From Lentisphaeraceae bacterium (lineage in GTDB: Bacteria; Verrucomicrobiota; Kiritimatiellia; RFP12; UBA1067), in assembly GCA_004551905.1 (NCBI GenBank), contig SFPL01000028.1:1-62109 (forward strand): a stretch of DNA of 62,109 nt, written 5' to 3'. Below the pieces are notes generated by a model. That model did not search any database. It was not told the DNA's origin and saw only the letters and a list, made by a program, of their open reading frames with translations. Below, in pieces: positions 1-7,673 of the stretch. The position numbers were made by a program, and so were the translations under genes. Every line of letters starts with the position of its first letter. The first letter of the stretch is position 1.

Positions 1-152
1 ACAGCCCCAAAGCGGAATCTCCCGCTGAAGCCCGCTTTACAAACCCAATCCGAAACTGCTATACTACCAACATCAAGCAAGAAAGCATCGTCGGCACAGG
101 GCTACGCAACGAGTGTTGCACTGGCTACTGGCTGGCGGGACCAAATTTGCCA

Positions 153-540
153 TCACAAAAAAGGGGTAATCGTTAGTTTTTTAATTATCTTTACGTGTCC
201 ATTGACGTACTCATGCCTGAACGCGATGTTCTGGCAAGCGTTCCACGTCGCGCCGCCGACATCGAACGACTCCCCGCCCTTCGACGAAAGGTAGCCGTCC
301 ATAAACCATTTCACGAATGTGTCGCCGATGTCCTTCACGTCGTAGCCGCCCTTGCGGACGTAGGAGTCCATGATGCACATGGCCATCGATCCGTCGTCCG
401 TCCAGTAGCCTGCCGGAAGGTTGAACACCGGGCACTTCACCATCTCCGTGATTCACGGGTGGCTGTCCTTGCCGCTGAACTGTATGGGGCTTCCGAAGGC
501 GTCGCCCACGATCAGTCCCCACGCACCTTGATTACCGTTT
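153..540 (-). pseudogene. ADP-ribosylglycohydrolase N-terminal fragment, interrupted
   Basis: The minus strand encodes the start of a DraG/ADP-ribosylglycohydrolase domain: GAWGLIVGDAFGSPIQF followed by the family signature PAGYWTDDGSMAMC. Enzymes of this family remove ADP-ribose from modified proteins and bind metal through the TDD(G/T) motif, which is present. An in-frame TGA (453-455) separates the two signature blocks, no ATG is seen upstream, and the homology ends after about 100 residues against a usual 250-300. I read it as a decayed remnant. If the TGA were a sequencing error it would still be truncated at its C terminus. Confidence 0.7.
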
Positions 541-905
541 GAAATTGGTCGTGTTGATGACAAGATAACAAAAAGATTCTAACTTTCGTTTTTCTTGCCG
601 TCGCACGCCGATGTGTATCATACCAAAAAACTTTCTTTCGGTTTAGCCGTCACCGCCACCTCGGCTCGAAAACATAAACGATGTTATTTGGCGGGCGCGG
701 AATGTCATGACATCCCCCAAGGTGGATTTACTCAAAACCACCTCTCCACATAAATGTTCCGTTTTTCTTCCGTCAGGCATCACTTGCCCCCCGTCTGCTT
801 CGAGGAGTCTCCAACTGCGGTCCGCTCTTGGGTATTCCAACTGTTTGTCAGCGAGTTGAACACATCATTGTCAACGTGATATTGAAAAAGCACGTAGGAC
901 GGGAG
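541..905. other. intergenic, no supported gene
   Basis: The short ORFs here lack ribosome binding sites and family signatures. The stretch is more AT-rich than the phage region and contains only weak inverted repeats. I see nothing that can be named. Confidence 0.5.
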
Positions 906-3047
906 TTACGAACCGATCATGTCCGACGGCCAGTCAAGCTTCCATCTACCGCCCGACAAGGCGACGATCTCCTGCTCGGACTTGACGTTGCACAACTTCG
1001 CACCATACTTGCTGAAGTAGCTGACATTAAGATCAATGTCGGTTTTATGTACTGTCGGGTTTGTATACGCGACCTCAAAACTACGATCCTTTCTAATAGA
1101 AACGGAGGCAAGAAAATTCGTGCGGTACGAGGTTGTGCCGAATTGGAATGGCATGACAAAATGAGAATGCTTCTTCAGCCCGCTCTTAAGAATCGTGTCC
1201 TTCACGTTCTGCGGGGGAGCGATGAGATCCTCCTTCTCCTTCATGAAAGTGATCTCGACGGGCGTGTACTCAGTGTCCGATTCGTCACCCTTGCCAGTCT
1301 GGACGTCAAACGCGAGGGACGGCTTGTATGTGATCTCAACCGGCCACGACTGATGATCGAACACGAGCTTCACGGAATCGACTCCGGGCAGTTTCTTCCT
1401 ACGGCAGAAGAAAGTCAGCGTCACCACATCCGAACCAATACCCGCATCGCTCTTTCTGATCTTTCTCTCTTCGATGCCCTCGCTGATCGTCTCTACTGCA
1501 TTGGTGCCTTTGTACAGAATGACCTTGGATTCAACCTCGCCAAGGAGGAACCAGGACACTGGAATCTCGACAAGAAATTTATTGCTACGGAAGGTCGGCC
1601 GGACATACCGCATCTTGATCGCAAGCACGTCCTTTTTCGCTTCCTGCCACAAGTCCTTCACGCGGACACGACCAATGTAAAAGAGCTTCTCAAGCGAAGA
1701 CGCTGTCTGATTCGCGCAGATGTCAAACACGTTCTGACTCAAGCCTTCGCTTTTCTTTTCGGCAAGAATGTCGTTGTAGAGTGTGCGAATGCGAATGAGG
1801 TCGATGTCGGTAGGCAGGTCGTTCTTTCCGATTGACATCTCCTCTTTGGAATACTTGTTTCTGTACGAGAGAAGCTTCGCCTCAAAACAACCTTCAATGT
1901 ACGCATTCGATTGGTTTAAGACCTTCAGCGCGGCTTTAGGATCGTTCAAGACATGGTACAGGACATCCGCGCAGAAATAGGAATAGTCCGGATTGACGTT
2001 GTTGTAGTTAACATCGCATATCTTCTTGAGCCATTTGCGCATCTTGTCGTGATTGTCGCTATTCGTGGCGATCAAGGCGGTCACGCCAGCGATGGCCGTC
2101 TGTGCCACCATCGGATCGACCTTCAGAAGATCGCGGTGGACCTCGAAGAACTCATCCGCAGCCTCCAACGCAACGGAGTAGTCCTTGCATTGCACGGCAA
2201 ACGAGGCGAGGTAGTACCAATATGCCGCGAACCGCTGGAAATGAACGCGCATATCGTGCGTGTTGAGAAGCGTGTACACGCGCTCCGACTTGCCGATCTT
2301 GAGAGCATTAACGAGGGATTGAAGTTCGGCCGGAGTTACGATGTCCTCACGCTGTAGGTTTTTGTCCCTAACGAACGCGAACTCGGCATCGATCAAGGTC
2401 TTGTTCGCCTCGTGGACTTCCTTCTCCTTGCTTCTGTTGTAGCTGAACAGACGCTCCTTGTTGTTCGCCCGTAGCTCATCGAGCGTCTTATTGTAGTCCA
2501 TCACGGTTGCGAGGGGGCCTCCTATCAAGTCTCCGGCGAGAACAAGCAGGGCCTGAAAGCTGACCGTATAGGAGTCCCCCTTGCCGGATTGCTTCACAAT
2601 GACATTGCCAGCATCCTTGAGCGCAAGCGGAACAGATGCGACGAGCTTCAGCCACATATTCTTCTTTTCGCGGCGACGCCTGTCCTCCATTTCCTCTTGA
2701 TAGTACTTGTAGTCCTCGTCCGCCATCTTGAGTGCCTTCAAGGAGTCGAGCATCGACTGGATGAGCGTAAGCATCGCCTTATCGTTGTACGAAAACGCGG
2801 GGATGCGCGTCACGTCGATGCGGTCGATGGAAATCTTCTCGTATTCCTCCTGCACGGCAAGCACATTGTGATACGTGTTCATCACCGTGTAGGCGTAGTT
2901 CATCTGGTTGATGTACGCCACAGCATCGAGGGCCGACTCGCGATCTGCGTCTATCTTGGACTGACGCAAATTGCCCGAGACCTCGTCTTCACCGATTGCC
3001 GAGAGAAAAGCAAGCGACGCGAATGCTATTGCCGTCATGAATTTCAT
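906..3047 (-). CDS. exported protein of unknown function, helical repeat region
   Basis: A 713-residue protein with a signal peptide (charged MKF start, hydrophobic stretch to about residue 19), so it is probably exported. Residues 20-160 are helical and charged, 160-190 hydrophobic, and 270-430 look like degenerate TPR-type helical pairs. The last 200 residues look beta-rich. I recognise no enzyme motif. GGAG lies about 8 bases before the ATG. It starts 24 bases downstream of the TPR gene that ends at 3072, so the two very likely form an operon. Codon use is more AT-rich than in the phage genes, consistent with flanking host DNA. Confidence 0.8.
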   Translation of the reverse strand: MKFMTAIAFASLAFLSAIGEDEVSGNLRQSKIDADRESALDAVAYINQMNYAYTVMNTYHNVLAVQEEYEKISIDRIDVTRIPAFSYNDKAMLTLIQSMLDSLKALKMADEDYKYYQEEMEDRRRREKKNMWLKLVASVPLALKDAGNVIVKQSGKGDSYTVSFQALLVLAGDLIGGPLATVMDYNKTLDELRANNKERLFSYNRSKEKEVHEANKTLIDAEFAFVRDKNLQREDIVTPAELQSLVNALKIGKSERVYTLLNTHDMRVHFQRFAAYWYYLASFAVQCKDYSVALEAADEFFEVHRDLLKVDPMVAQTAIAGVTALIATNSDNHDKMRKWLKKICDVNYNNVNPDYSYFCADVLYHVLNDPKAALKVLNQSNAYIEGCFEAKLLSYRNKYSKEEMSIGKNDLPTDIDLIRIRTLYNDILAEKKSEGLSQNVFDICANQTASSLEKLFYIGRVRVKDLWQEAKKDVLAIKMRYVRPTFRSNKFLVEIPVSWFLLGEVESKVILYKGTNAVETISEGIEERKIRKSDAGIGSDVVTLTFFCRRKKLPGVDSVKLVFDHQSWPVEITYKPSLAFDVQTGKGDESDTEYTPVEITFMKEKEDLIAPPQNVKDTILKSGLKKHSHFVMPFQFGTTSYRTNFLASVSIRKDRSFEVAYTNPTVHKTDIDLNVSYFSKYGAKLCNVKSEQEIVALSGGRWKLDWPSDMIGS

Positions 3048-3071
3048 GGTGATTACTCCATCATACGTTTC

Positions 3072-3707
3072 TTAAATCGAATTGAAAACCCTGTCAACCT
3101 CTTCGAGTTCCGGAACGACCTTTTTCCAGATCTCATTCTCGATGTACTCGTGTTTTACTCGCCACATAAATCTAATCACGCGGCGAAGCGTGGCGGACAG
3201 CCGCTCGAAGATCTGCTCGTTCTCGACCGTGACCTTGCATTTCTCGAACGCATCCTTCGCCGTGATGTACGCGGAATGCCAGTCCTCCATCTGGGCGTAA
3301 CATTGCGCCAGCATGACATAGGCGGACGCATGATCCGCCTTGATGTCGACGGCGCGGCGGAGATGACCGACCGCCTTGAGACAATCGCCCCGCTTGGCCA
3401 AAAGCGTCCCGAGGTTGCATTGCGCGTCGGGGGACATCGGATCGACCTCGACCGCCTTCTCGTAATAGCGGAGCGCGGCCTCGTCATCCTTCTTGTAGTT
3501 CGTGAAGATGTTTCCCAAGATGATGAGCGCGTTGACGTTCTTCGGGTCGAGCCGCAGGCTCTCTATGCAATCGTCAATCGCGCCGTCGAAGTCGCCGCCC
3601 ATCATCTTGGCCTGGGCGAGATCGCGCCATGCCTCGGCGATGTCGGGGTGTTCCTCGACCCGCTTCGCCATCGCGGCAAGCATCTCTCTGTACTGTTCTT
3701 CTGTCAT
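3072..3707 (-). CDS. tetratricopeptide-repeat protein
   Basis: From the chosen start (MTEEQYREML) the protein has 211 residues with at least three consecutive TPR units between about residues 25 and 150 (patterns such as AWRDLAQAKMMGGDFDGAID and NLGTLLAKRGDCLKA). TPR arrays are protein-binding scaffolds. The longer upstream reading is rejected because AAGGAAACCG sits directly before this ATG. The gene is the first of an operon with the exported protein at 906-3047, so the pair may work at the envelope. The C-terminal 60 residues are not TPR-like. Confidence 0.85.
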   Translation of the reverse strand: MTEEQYREMLAAMAKRVEEHPDIAEAWRDLAQAKMMGGDFDGAIDDCIESLRLDPKNVNALIILGNIFTNYKKDDEAALRYYEKAVEVDPMSPDAQCNLGTLLAKRGDCLKAVGHLRRAVDIKADHASAYVMLAQCYAQMEDWHSAYITAKDAFEKCKVTVENEQIFERLSATLRRVIRFMWRVKHEYIENEIWKKVVPELEEVDRVFNSI

Positions 3708-3775
3708 CGGTTTCCTTATACGGCATAAAAAGTCATTAAATAGTATATCAAATTTGCCGTTTTCCGATAGTGAAC

Positions 3776-3811
3776 TTTCGCGAATCCGCAATTTTTGATA
3801 AAATATGCGGC
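3776..3811 (+). promoter_or_regulatory. extended -10 promoter abutting the ATG of the SLOG gene
   Basis: TGaTAAAAT (-10 hexamer 3799-3804) is followed by the seven bases ATGCGGC and then the ATG at 3812. A start site seven bases past the -10 would fall on the ATG, giving a leaderless mRNA. No Shine-Dalgarno sequence is present. The arrangement matches those at 5123 and 43716. Confidence 0.6.
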
Positions 3812-4303
3812 ATGGTAGCGAAGGTGGTTTCTGGAGCGCAGACGGGCGTTGACCGTGGTGCGCTCGATGCGGCGATTGATGCGTCCTGCCCCTATGGCGG
3901 CTGGGTTCCGAAGGGTCGGCGCAGCGAGGACGGGTGTGTGCCCGCCCGCTACTCCGCCATGTCCGAAACCGCCTCCTCGAACTACCTCAAGCGCACAGAG
4001 CAGAACGTGGTCGACTCGACCGCCACCGTGATCCTCTGCCACGGTGCGCCCACCGGCGGGACGCTGCGCACCGTCGAGTTCTGCAGGAAGCACAGCCGAC
4101 CCTGCTGGATCGACGATCCCGATTCGCCCAACGAGACGGATCGCGGAATGGAGATCCGCTACTGGATTGAGGCGGAGTTCGGCGACGCGCCAATCGTGCT
4201 GAACTTCGCCGGCCCGAGGGAATCGAAATGCCCCGGCATACAGGAGTCGGCGCGTCGGTACGTCGCCCGCCTCCTCTCCGAGGAGCCACACGCCACCGTC
4301 TGA
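3812..4303 (+). CDS. SLOG/YpsA-like protein (putative molybdenum carrier family)
   Basis: A 163-residue protein that opens with KVVSGAQTGVDRGAL, followed by GGWVPKGRRSEDG, a Y-x-x-RTEQNV block and APTGGTLRTVEF. This is the signature order of the circularly permuted YpsA/SLOG family (Pfam putative molybdenum carrier). SLOG domains bind nucleotide-derived ligands and some act in conflict or stress signalling; the exact role here is unknown. The start is placed at 3812 because the upstream residues do not belong to the fold and a promoter ends right at this ATG. It is transcribed divergently from the TPR operon. Confidence 0.85.
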   Translation: MVAKVVSGAQTGVDRGALDAAIDASCPYGGWVPKGRRSEDGCVPARYSAMSETASSNYLKRTEQNVVDSTATVILCHGAPTGGTLRTVEFCRKHSRPCWIDDPDSPNETDRGMEIRYWIEAEFGDAPIVLNFAGPRESKCPGIQESARRYVARLLSEEPHATV

Positions 4304-4540
4304 CCGCCCAGGGCGGCGCAGGACGCGTTCCACGCCCCAGTGCGGGCGACGAGCCGCTTCCGCGGCGGAAGCCGCCACGGGGCGTTCCTGCGCGGCTGCG
4401 GAAGCCGTCGCGGCCATGTGCGGCGAACTTCCATCAGACGGACGGTTTTACTATACTTGATTCGTCCCGCTCGCGTGAAAGACCTGGGGATACATCCTCC
4501 GCAGAGAACTACCATTGCGCGGGCTGGACTCCGAACGCGG
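4304..4540. other. intergenic, GC-rich, no supported gene
   Basis: Contains GC-rich inverted repeats just after the SLOG stop that could terminate transcription, and a plus-strand TTTTACTATACT -10-like sequence near 4449 with no gene behind it. Confidence 0.4.
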
Positions 4541-4939
4541 CTACGCAAGCAGCCGCGTCAGCGTGACGATGTTCTTCACGCCGTTCAGTTCGCAGAGCGC
4601 ACGGTTGACGAGGAACTCGAGCTGGTCGAAGTCCTCGCGCTCGGCGGAGTCGGCCATCGCGATGTGGTCGAGTTCCGCCAGCCGCCGCCACGCGCCGTAG
4701 GTGGTCGAGGCGATCCCCTCGACGAGGTTCCGAACCTCGTCGAAGTCCACGGCGAGTCCCTCTTCGGGTATGTGCTTCCGATAGAGTTCCCGCAGCCGGT
4801 CGCGGCGGCCCTTGCGCTTCTCCTCGTCGTCCCGCGCCCGCTTCGCCGCGTCCTCGGCCTGGCGGCGTACCTCGGCGGCGACGAGCTGGACCTTCTGCCG
4901 AGCCGAGAGGAAGTTCGATGGATCGTGGACCTTCCTCAT
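4541..4939 (-). CDS. unknown protein with charged coiled-coil segment
   Basis: A 132-residue protein starting MRKVHDPSNFLSARQKVQ. Residues 25-65 are very rich in Arg, Lys and Glu and probably helical or coiled-coil; the rest is helical. No family recognised. The start is chosen for GGGAGG eight bases upstream. Its ATG overlaps the stop of the upstream small ORF (ATGA), which indicates translational coupling. It is the last gene before the flanking region. Confidence 0.6.
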   Translation of the reverse strand: MRKVHDPSNFLSARQKVQLVAAEVRRQAEDAAKRARDDEEKRKGRRDRLRELYRKHIPEEGLAVDFDEVRNLVEGIASTTYGAWRRLAELDHIAMADSAEREDFDQLEFLVNRALCELNGVKNIVTLTRLLA

Positions 4940-5115
4940 GGCGCGACCCTCCCAGCCCCGCGCAGGGACGCGCACAGCCGCCCCGTGGCGCGTCCGCGCC
5001 GTGCGGACGGATAGTCGAACGCCCGAAGGCTCGGAACGCCTGCGGGCGCGTCCTTGCGCGTCCTGCGGGCATGGTTGAATCTCTCTTTCATCGGCATCTC
5101 CATGTTTGTTTCCAT
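4936..5115 (-). CDS. small ORF coupled to the next gene
   Basis: A 59-residue Arg/Ala-rich reading frame that begins METNMEMPMKERF and ends in an ATGA overlap with the gene at 4541-4939. It lacks a clear Shine-Dalgarno sequence, but a class 1 promoter -10 (CATTAT, 5123-5128) ends seven bases before the ATG, as expected for leaderless translation. The low-complexity composition makes a functional product uncertain; it may act as a leader that couples translation. Confidence 0.4.
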   Translation of the reverse strand: METNMEMPMKERFNHARRTRKDAPAGVPSLRAFDYPSARRGRATGRLCASLRGAGRVAP

Positions 5116-5151
5116 GCCCCATATAATGCCGTAAACCCGCGATGGAATCCA
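5115..5151 (-). promoter_or_regulatory. class 1 promoter TGGATT-17-CATTAT, leaderless arrangement
   Basis: On the minus strand TGGATT (5146-5151) is spaced 17 bases from CATTAT (5123-5128), preceded by the conserved TTTACGG. Seven bases (ATGGGGC) separate the -10 from the ATG at 5115. Confidence 0.55.
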
Positions 5152-5177
5152 CTCGGAGATTTCCCGAAAACGACCGC

Positions 5178-5206
5178 TTGCTATTACTGCCGCCTTACGG
5201 CATAAT
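5178..5206 (+). promoter_or_regulatory. class 1 promoter TTGCTA-17-CATAAT
   Basis: TTGCTA (5178-5183) and CATAAT (5201-5206) are spaced by exactly 17 bases with CTTACGG before the -10. Downstream begins AGGCGTGGTGC, shared with the copies at 6875 and 11759 (minus). No gene follows on the plus strand, so the product would be a noncoding RNA. Confidence 0.55.
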
Positions 5207-5269
5207 AGGCGTGGTGCTCATTTGCCAAGGGGGCTGTTCGCAAAGACAAAAAGAGCGGACGGCCCTCGG

Positions 5270-5304
5270 TGGAAAAACGCCCGCGCCAAAGAAAGGTAGG
5301 CGCA
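5270..5304 (-). terminator. probable Rho-independent terminator
   Basis: On the minus strand a short stem (GCGCC and GGCGC) with an 11-base loop is followed by GGGCGTTTTT. It lies downstream of the small gene at 5377-5532. Confidence 0.45.
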
Positions 5305-5376
5305 AACGCAAAACACCTCGAGCCGCCCGCAGAGCGGAGGTCAGGTTATCCCCCGCCCCAAGAGGGTGTGCGGACT

Positions 5377-5532
5377 TCAGTCCAGCAGGATCGTCATCTT
5401 CTCGCCGATTGCCGCGAGGCGGCTGATCGTGAAGTCGAAGTCCGCGCCGTCCTCGTAGGCAGCGATTGCCTCACGCGCCTCGGCGCGGAGGGCCTTGAAC
5501 TCCGGGGTCTTTCTGATGATGTTCTTGTTCAT
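5377..5532 (-). CDS. small phage protein, 51 residues
   Basis: Starts MNKNIIRKTPEFKALR and ends KMTILLD. GAAAGGAG lies at good distance and a class 1 promoter is directly upstream, so it is very likely translated. It looks like an all-helical acidic/basic miniprotein with no known motif. It is the most downstream member of the accessory array. Confidence 0.65.
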   Translation of the reverse strand: MNKNIIRKTPEFKALRAEAREAIAAYEDGADFDFTISRLAAIGEKMTILLD

Positions 5533-5565
5533 GGTCTGATCTCCTTTCGGATGCTGTCGTTGGTA

Positions 5566-5594
5566 ATGATGCCATAATCGGTGCTGAAAAGCAA
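5566..5594 (-). promoter_or_regulatory. class 1 promoter TTGCTT-17-CATCAT
   Basis: TTGCTT (5589-5594) is spaced 17 bases from CATCAT (5566-5571) with TTATGG before the -10. It drives the 51-residue gene. Confidence 0.6.
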
Positions 5595-5608
5595 CTGGGT
5601 ATTTTGGA

Positions 5609-5812
5609 CTATTTCCGCATCTCCCATCTTGCGATTTCGTCGCCGTTCTTGCGGGACACGACGATCTCGTCTCCGTACCCCCGCACCTCGCCGCCGTGTT
5701 CGTCGGCCACCTCTCTCGCGTCCGCCAGCATCGCCGCCCGCGCCGATTCCTCGTTGGCGTACTCGTAGATCGTGCAACTGAATCCCGATGCGCTGAATCT
5801 AACCTTGACCAT
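5609..5812 (-). CDS. small phage protein, 67 residues
   Basis: Starts MVKVRFSASGFSCTIYEY. AAAGGGG precedes the ATG. The pattern of a short beta strand, a helix (ESARAAMLADAREVADEH) and strands with GDEI(A/V)V repeats suggests a compact alpha/beta fold. No family recognised. It lies in the accessory array. Confidence 0.65.
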   Translation of the reverse strand: MVKVRFSASGFSCTIYEYANEESARAAMLADAREVADEHGGEVRGYGDEIVVSRKNGDEIARWEMRK

Positions 5813-5875
5813 TTTTGTTTCCCCTTTCCGCTTGCGGCGGGAGGGGCGAGAACGCCCCGTCTCGCCCTCGGTGCT

Positions 5876-6085
5876 TCACAGCCCCACTCCCTTGAAGTTC
5901 CAGTCGCCGCGCCTGACGGCGGCGACCTCGGCGGCGTGTGCCGCCCCGTAGTCGGGACGCTTGCGCTCCGCCTCCGCGCACTCCATGCAGATCGTGTCGG
6001 TATTGAAGAAGCTCATCGTCCGCCCGCCCGCCAGCGGCTTGCCGCATCGGTCGCAGACCGTCTTCGTGAAAAACTCGTCCTTCAT
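5876..6085 (-). CDS. small zinc-ribbon protein
   Basis: A 69-residue protein with two CxxC pairs (CDRCGKPL at about residues 10-17 and ICMECAEAE about 20 residues later), the geometry of a single zinc ribbon. The start MKDEFFTKTV is chosen because GAAAGGAACGGAAAG precedes it. The function is unknown; such ribbons bind nucleic acid or protein partners. It is separated from the next upstream gene by a strong GC hairpin at 6100-6142. Confidence 0.7.
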   Translation of the reverse strand: MKDEFFTKTVCDRCGKPLAGGRTMSFFNTDTICMECAEAERKRPDYGAAHAAEVAAVRRGDWNFKGVGL

Positions 6086-6152
6086 CTTTCCGTTCCTTTC
6101 TCGTTGTGCCGCCCGCACCGACCCTCTCGGTGCGGGCTGTCTTTCCATTTTT

Positions 6153-6404
6153 TCAGTTGCGCACCGCGAACCCGTAGGAGGCGGGGCCGAGGTTGACGAT
6201 CACGATTCCATGCGCGAAAAGCGCGCTCTCCACCTTGTGGTACTGTTCCCTCGCTATCACCGCCCGAGCGATAAGCCCGCCCTGCGGATTCGGCGCGATG
6301 TCCATGATCGCGATCCCCGCGCCCTTAAACTCGCTTTCGATGATCGGCGTGATCCGTTCGATCTGCTCCGCCGTCGGCAATGCTATTCCGTCTGCAATTC
6401 TCAT
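6153..6404 (-). CDS. small phage protein, 83 residues
   Basis: The start MRIADGIALP (6404) is preferred over the ATG nine bases upstream, which lies on top of the AAGGA. The sequence is alpha/beta with glycine-rich turns (APNPQGGLIARAV). Unknown function; member of the accessory array. Confidence 0.6.
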   Translation of the reverse strand: MRIADGIALPTAEQIERITPIIESEFKGAGIAIMDIAPNPQGGLIARAVIAREQYHKVESALFAHGIVIVNLGPASYGFAVRN

Positions 6405-6467
6405 TTCGGTCATTCCTTTCTCGTTCGGTTTTGCCCCGTCCCCCTCGCGGGGGCGGGGCGTTTCGTT

Positions 6468-6704
6468 TTACGCCTCCTCGGTCGCGACCTTGGCTTGTTG
6501 CAGGGCGCGGATCTGGAAGGCGAGGTGCCGAAGCTCGAGGGCCGCCGCGTCGAGGTCGGCGGGCCTCCAAATCACCGCCTTGTTGTCGGCGTTGAGCTTG
6601 TTGATCAGCGACCCCGCCCGCGCTCCCTTGCGGGCGAGCTGCTCCTTGATCGCCTCGCGGAGCTTCGCCTGCCCCGCCTTGACCTTGACCACTTTGATCT
6701 GCAT
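6468..6704 (-). CDS. small phage protein, paralog of the gene at 10299-10544
   Basis: A 78-residue basic protein with KVKAGQAKLREAIKEQLARK, then GARAG.LINKL.AD.KAV.W and a C-terminal LELR.LAFQIRAL helix. Its paralog at 10299-10544 keeps about two thirds of the residues, so the two arose by cassette duplication. Unknown function. Both copies sit directly behind the repeated promoter island. Confidence 0.7.
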   Translation of the reverse strand: MQIKVVKVKAGQAKLREAIKEQLARKGARAGSLINKLNADNKAVIWRPADLDAAALELRHLAFQIRALQQAKVATEEA

Positions 6705-6761
6705 TTTCGTTTCCTTTCTTTTTGTGCCTCGCGGAGGCCTGCCCCCCGCTTTTCGAGTCAC

Positions 6762-6790
6762 AGTATGCCGTAATCCGTGGGTAATAGCAA
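6762..6790 (-). promoter_or_regulatory. class 1 promoter TTGCTA-17-CATACT
   Basis: TTGCTA (6785-6790) is spaced 17 bases from CATACT (6762-6767) with ATTACGG before the -10. It drives the 78-residue gene. Confidence 0.65.
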
Positions 6791-6845
6791 CGGGGTATTT
6801 TTTTATTTTTAATAATTTTTATTTGCGAATTATCAATTATCCTGC

Positions 6846-6874
6846 TTGCTATGATTCGCCGCTTACGGTATCAT
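6846..6874 (+). promoter_or_regulatory. class 1 promoter TTGCTA-17-TATCAT
   Basis: Exactly 17 bases separate TTGCTA (6846-6851) from TATCAT (6869-6874), with CTTACGG between. It fires into a 100-base segment that is also entered from the other side by the promoter at 6974-7002. Confidence 0.55.
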
Positions 6875-6916
6875 AGGCGTGGTGCCTACTGCCCGAGTGG
6901 GCGATTGCCGTGCGGT

Positions 6917-6967
6917 CGATTTTGAAGCCGCCCCACGGGGGCCGTGAACCGAGGCCCTATCCCATCG
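6917..6967 (-). ncRNA. structured RNA element copy N1 (candidate)
   Basis: Downstream of CATACT (6974-6979) the minus strand reads GATGGGATAGGGCCTC, then CGGTT, a GCCCC-CGT-GGGGC hairpin, and AATCG. CGGTT pairs with AATCG (one G-U). The same plan recurs at 8742, 10724 and 11666 with compensatory changes in the outer stem. Confidence 0.5.
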
Positions 6968-6973
6968 TCCGAC

Positions 6974-7002
6974 AGTATGCCGTAATAAAGCCAGCATTGC
7001 AA
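6974..7002 (-). promoter_or_regulatory. class 1 promoter TTGCAA-17-CATACT
   Basis: TTGCAA (6997-7002) and CATACT (6974-6979) are spaced 17 bases apart with ATTACGG before the -10. It drives RNA element N1 and possibly the 6468-6704 gene as a long-leader transcript. Confidence 0.6.
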
Positions 7003-7013
7003 CGGCCTATTTC

Positions 7014-7058
7014 ATAAATCGTCGGCGCGGAATCCGCTGGACTTCGCGCCGAGTTTAT
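7014..7058 (-). terminator. Rho-independent-type terminator
   Basis: ATAAA..TCGGCGCG pairs with CGCGCCGA..TTTAT across a 15-base loop. It lies just downstream of the gamma-glutamylcyclotransferase-like gene at 7073. Confidence 0.55.
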
Positions 7059-7072
7059 GATTGGTTTCGCAC

Positions 7073-7615
7073 TCACTTCTTCGCCGCACCGCCACCGAGG
7101 TTGGGCAACGGCGACCACCGCTCGTCACGCTTCGCCGTTGGCTTGCGCGGAGGCGTGAGCCAGCTGTAGCCGCCGCCGACTTGAAAGCCGAACGGCGGAT
7201 CGTCCTTGCGGCGGAACTCGTTTTTCACGCCGTGCCAATGCGCCCCCGCCGAGCAGATGAGGCGGTAGGCCCTCGGGTACTCCTTGCCCTCGCGCTCCTT
7301 CCTCGCCGCCTCCGTCATCACGTAAGTGAAGGCGTAGACCTTGTGCTTCGCGTCAAGCCATGCGTTGACCTGGACGCATCCGTACACGGACGGGTAGCCC
7401 TCGTAGGCGTCGAGGCGGTGAACCTCCGAGTCGGTGACGAGGTAGAGGACGCCCTCGACCTGCCCGCCCCGCGCCCGCTCGATGTCGGCGTAGAGCCGTT
7501 CGCGCAAACGCCACCCCTTGATTGTCGCCTTGCCGACGAGGCGGGCCTGCGGAATCCTCTCGCGGATTCGGTCGGGATTCATGTTCGATCCGTAGGCGAA
7601 GTAAAAGCTGTTCAT
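7073..7615 (-). CDS. gamma-glutamylcyclotransferase-like protein
   Basis: A 180-residue protein beginning MNSFYFAYGSNM, the hallmark of the GGCT/AIG2-like cupredoxin-unrelated fold, with the catalytic Glu in YEGYPSVY (about residue 72). Family members release 5-oxoproline from gamma-glutamyl amines or peptides in the cytoplasm. The last 35 residues form a Pro/Arg/Gly-rich tail. The start is set by the motif and by GGAA upstream. The neighbouring amidoligase gene begins 58 bases further upstream; in phages these two families recur together, which suggests a make-and-break amide chemistry on a peptide or small molecule. Confidence 0.85.
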   Translation of the reverse strand: MNSFYFAYGSNMNPDRIRERIPQARLVGKATIKGWRLRERLYADIERARGGQVEGVLYLVTDSEVHRLDAYEGYPSVYGCVQVNAWLDAKHKVYAFTYVMTEAARKEREGKEYPRAYRLICSAGAHWHGVKNEFRRKDDPPFGFQVGGGYSWLTPPRKPTAKRDERWSPLPNLGGGAAKK

Positions 7616-7673
7616 CGTCGCGTTCCTTTCCCTTGGGGGTCGCCCCGCCCCTCGCGGGGGCGGGGCTTCCGAT

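Larger units (their letters stand above)
6846..6985. repeat. left arm of a 140-bp imperfect inverted repeat
   Basis: This segment is about 90% identical by eye to the reverse complement of 11645-11790. Each arm carries two convergent class 1 promoters bounding about 100 bases with hairpins. The arms flank 4.7 kb containing the amidoligase cassette. Confidence 0.75.

Noticed and set aside
828..1835. Long plus-strand ORF opposite the exported protein
   Set aside because: It is the antisense shadow of 906-3047, with Arg/Leu/Val-rich composition and no ribosome site. The same holds for the many long plus-strand frames opposite the minus-strand late genes.
3708..3791. 28-residue N-terminal extension of the TPR protein
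   Set aside because: It is AT-rich intergenic DNA with no ribosome site; AAGGAAACCG is placed correctly for the downstream ATG.
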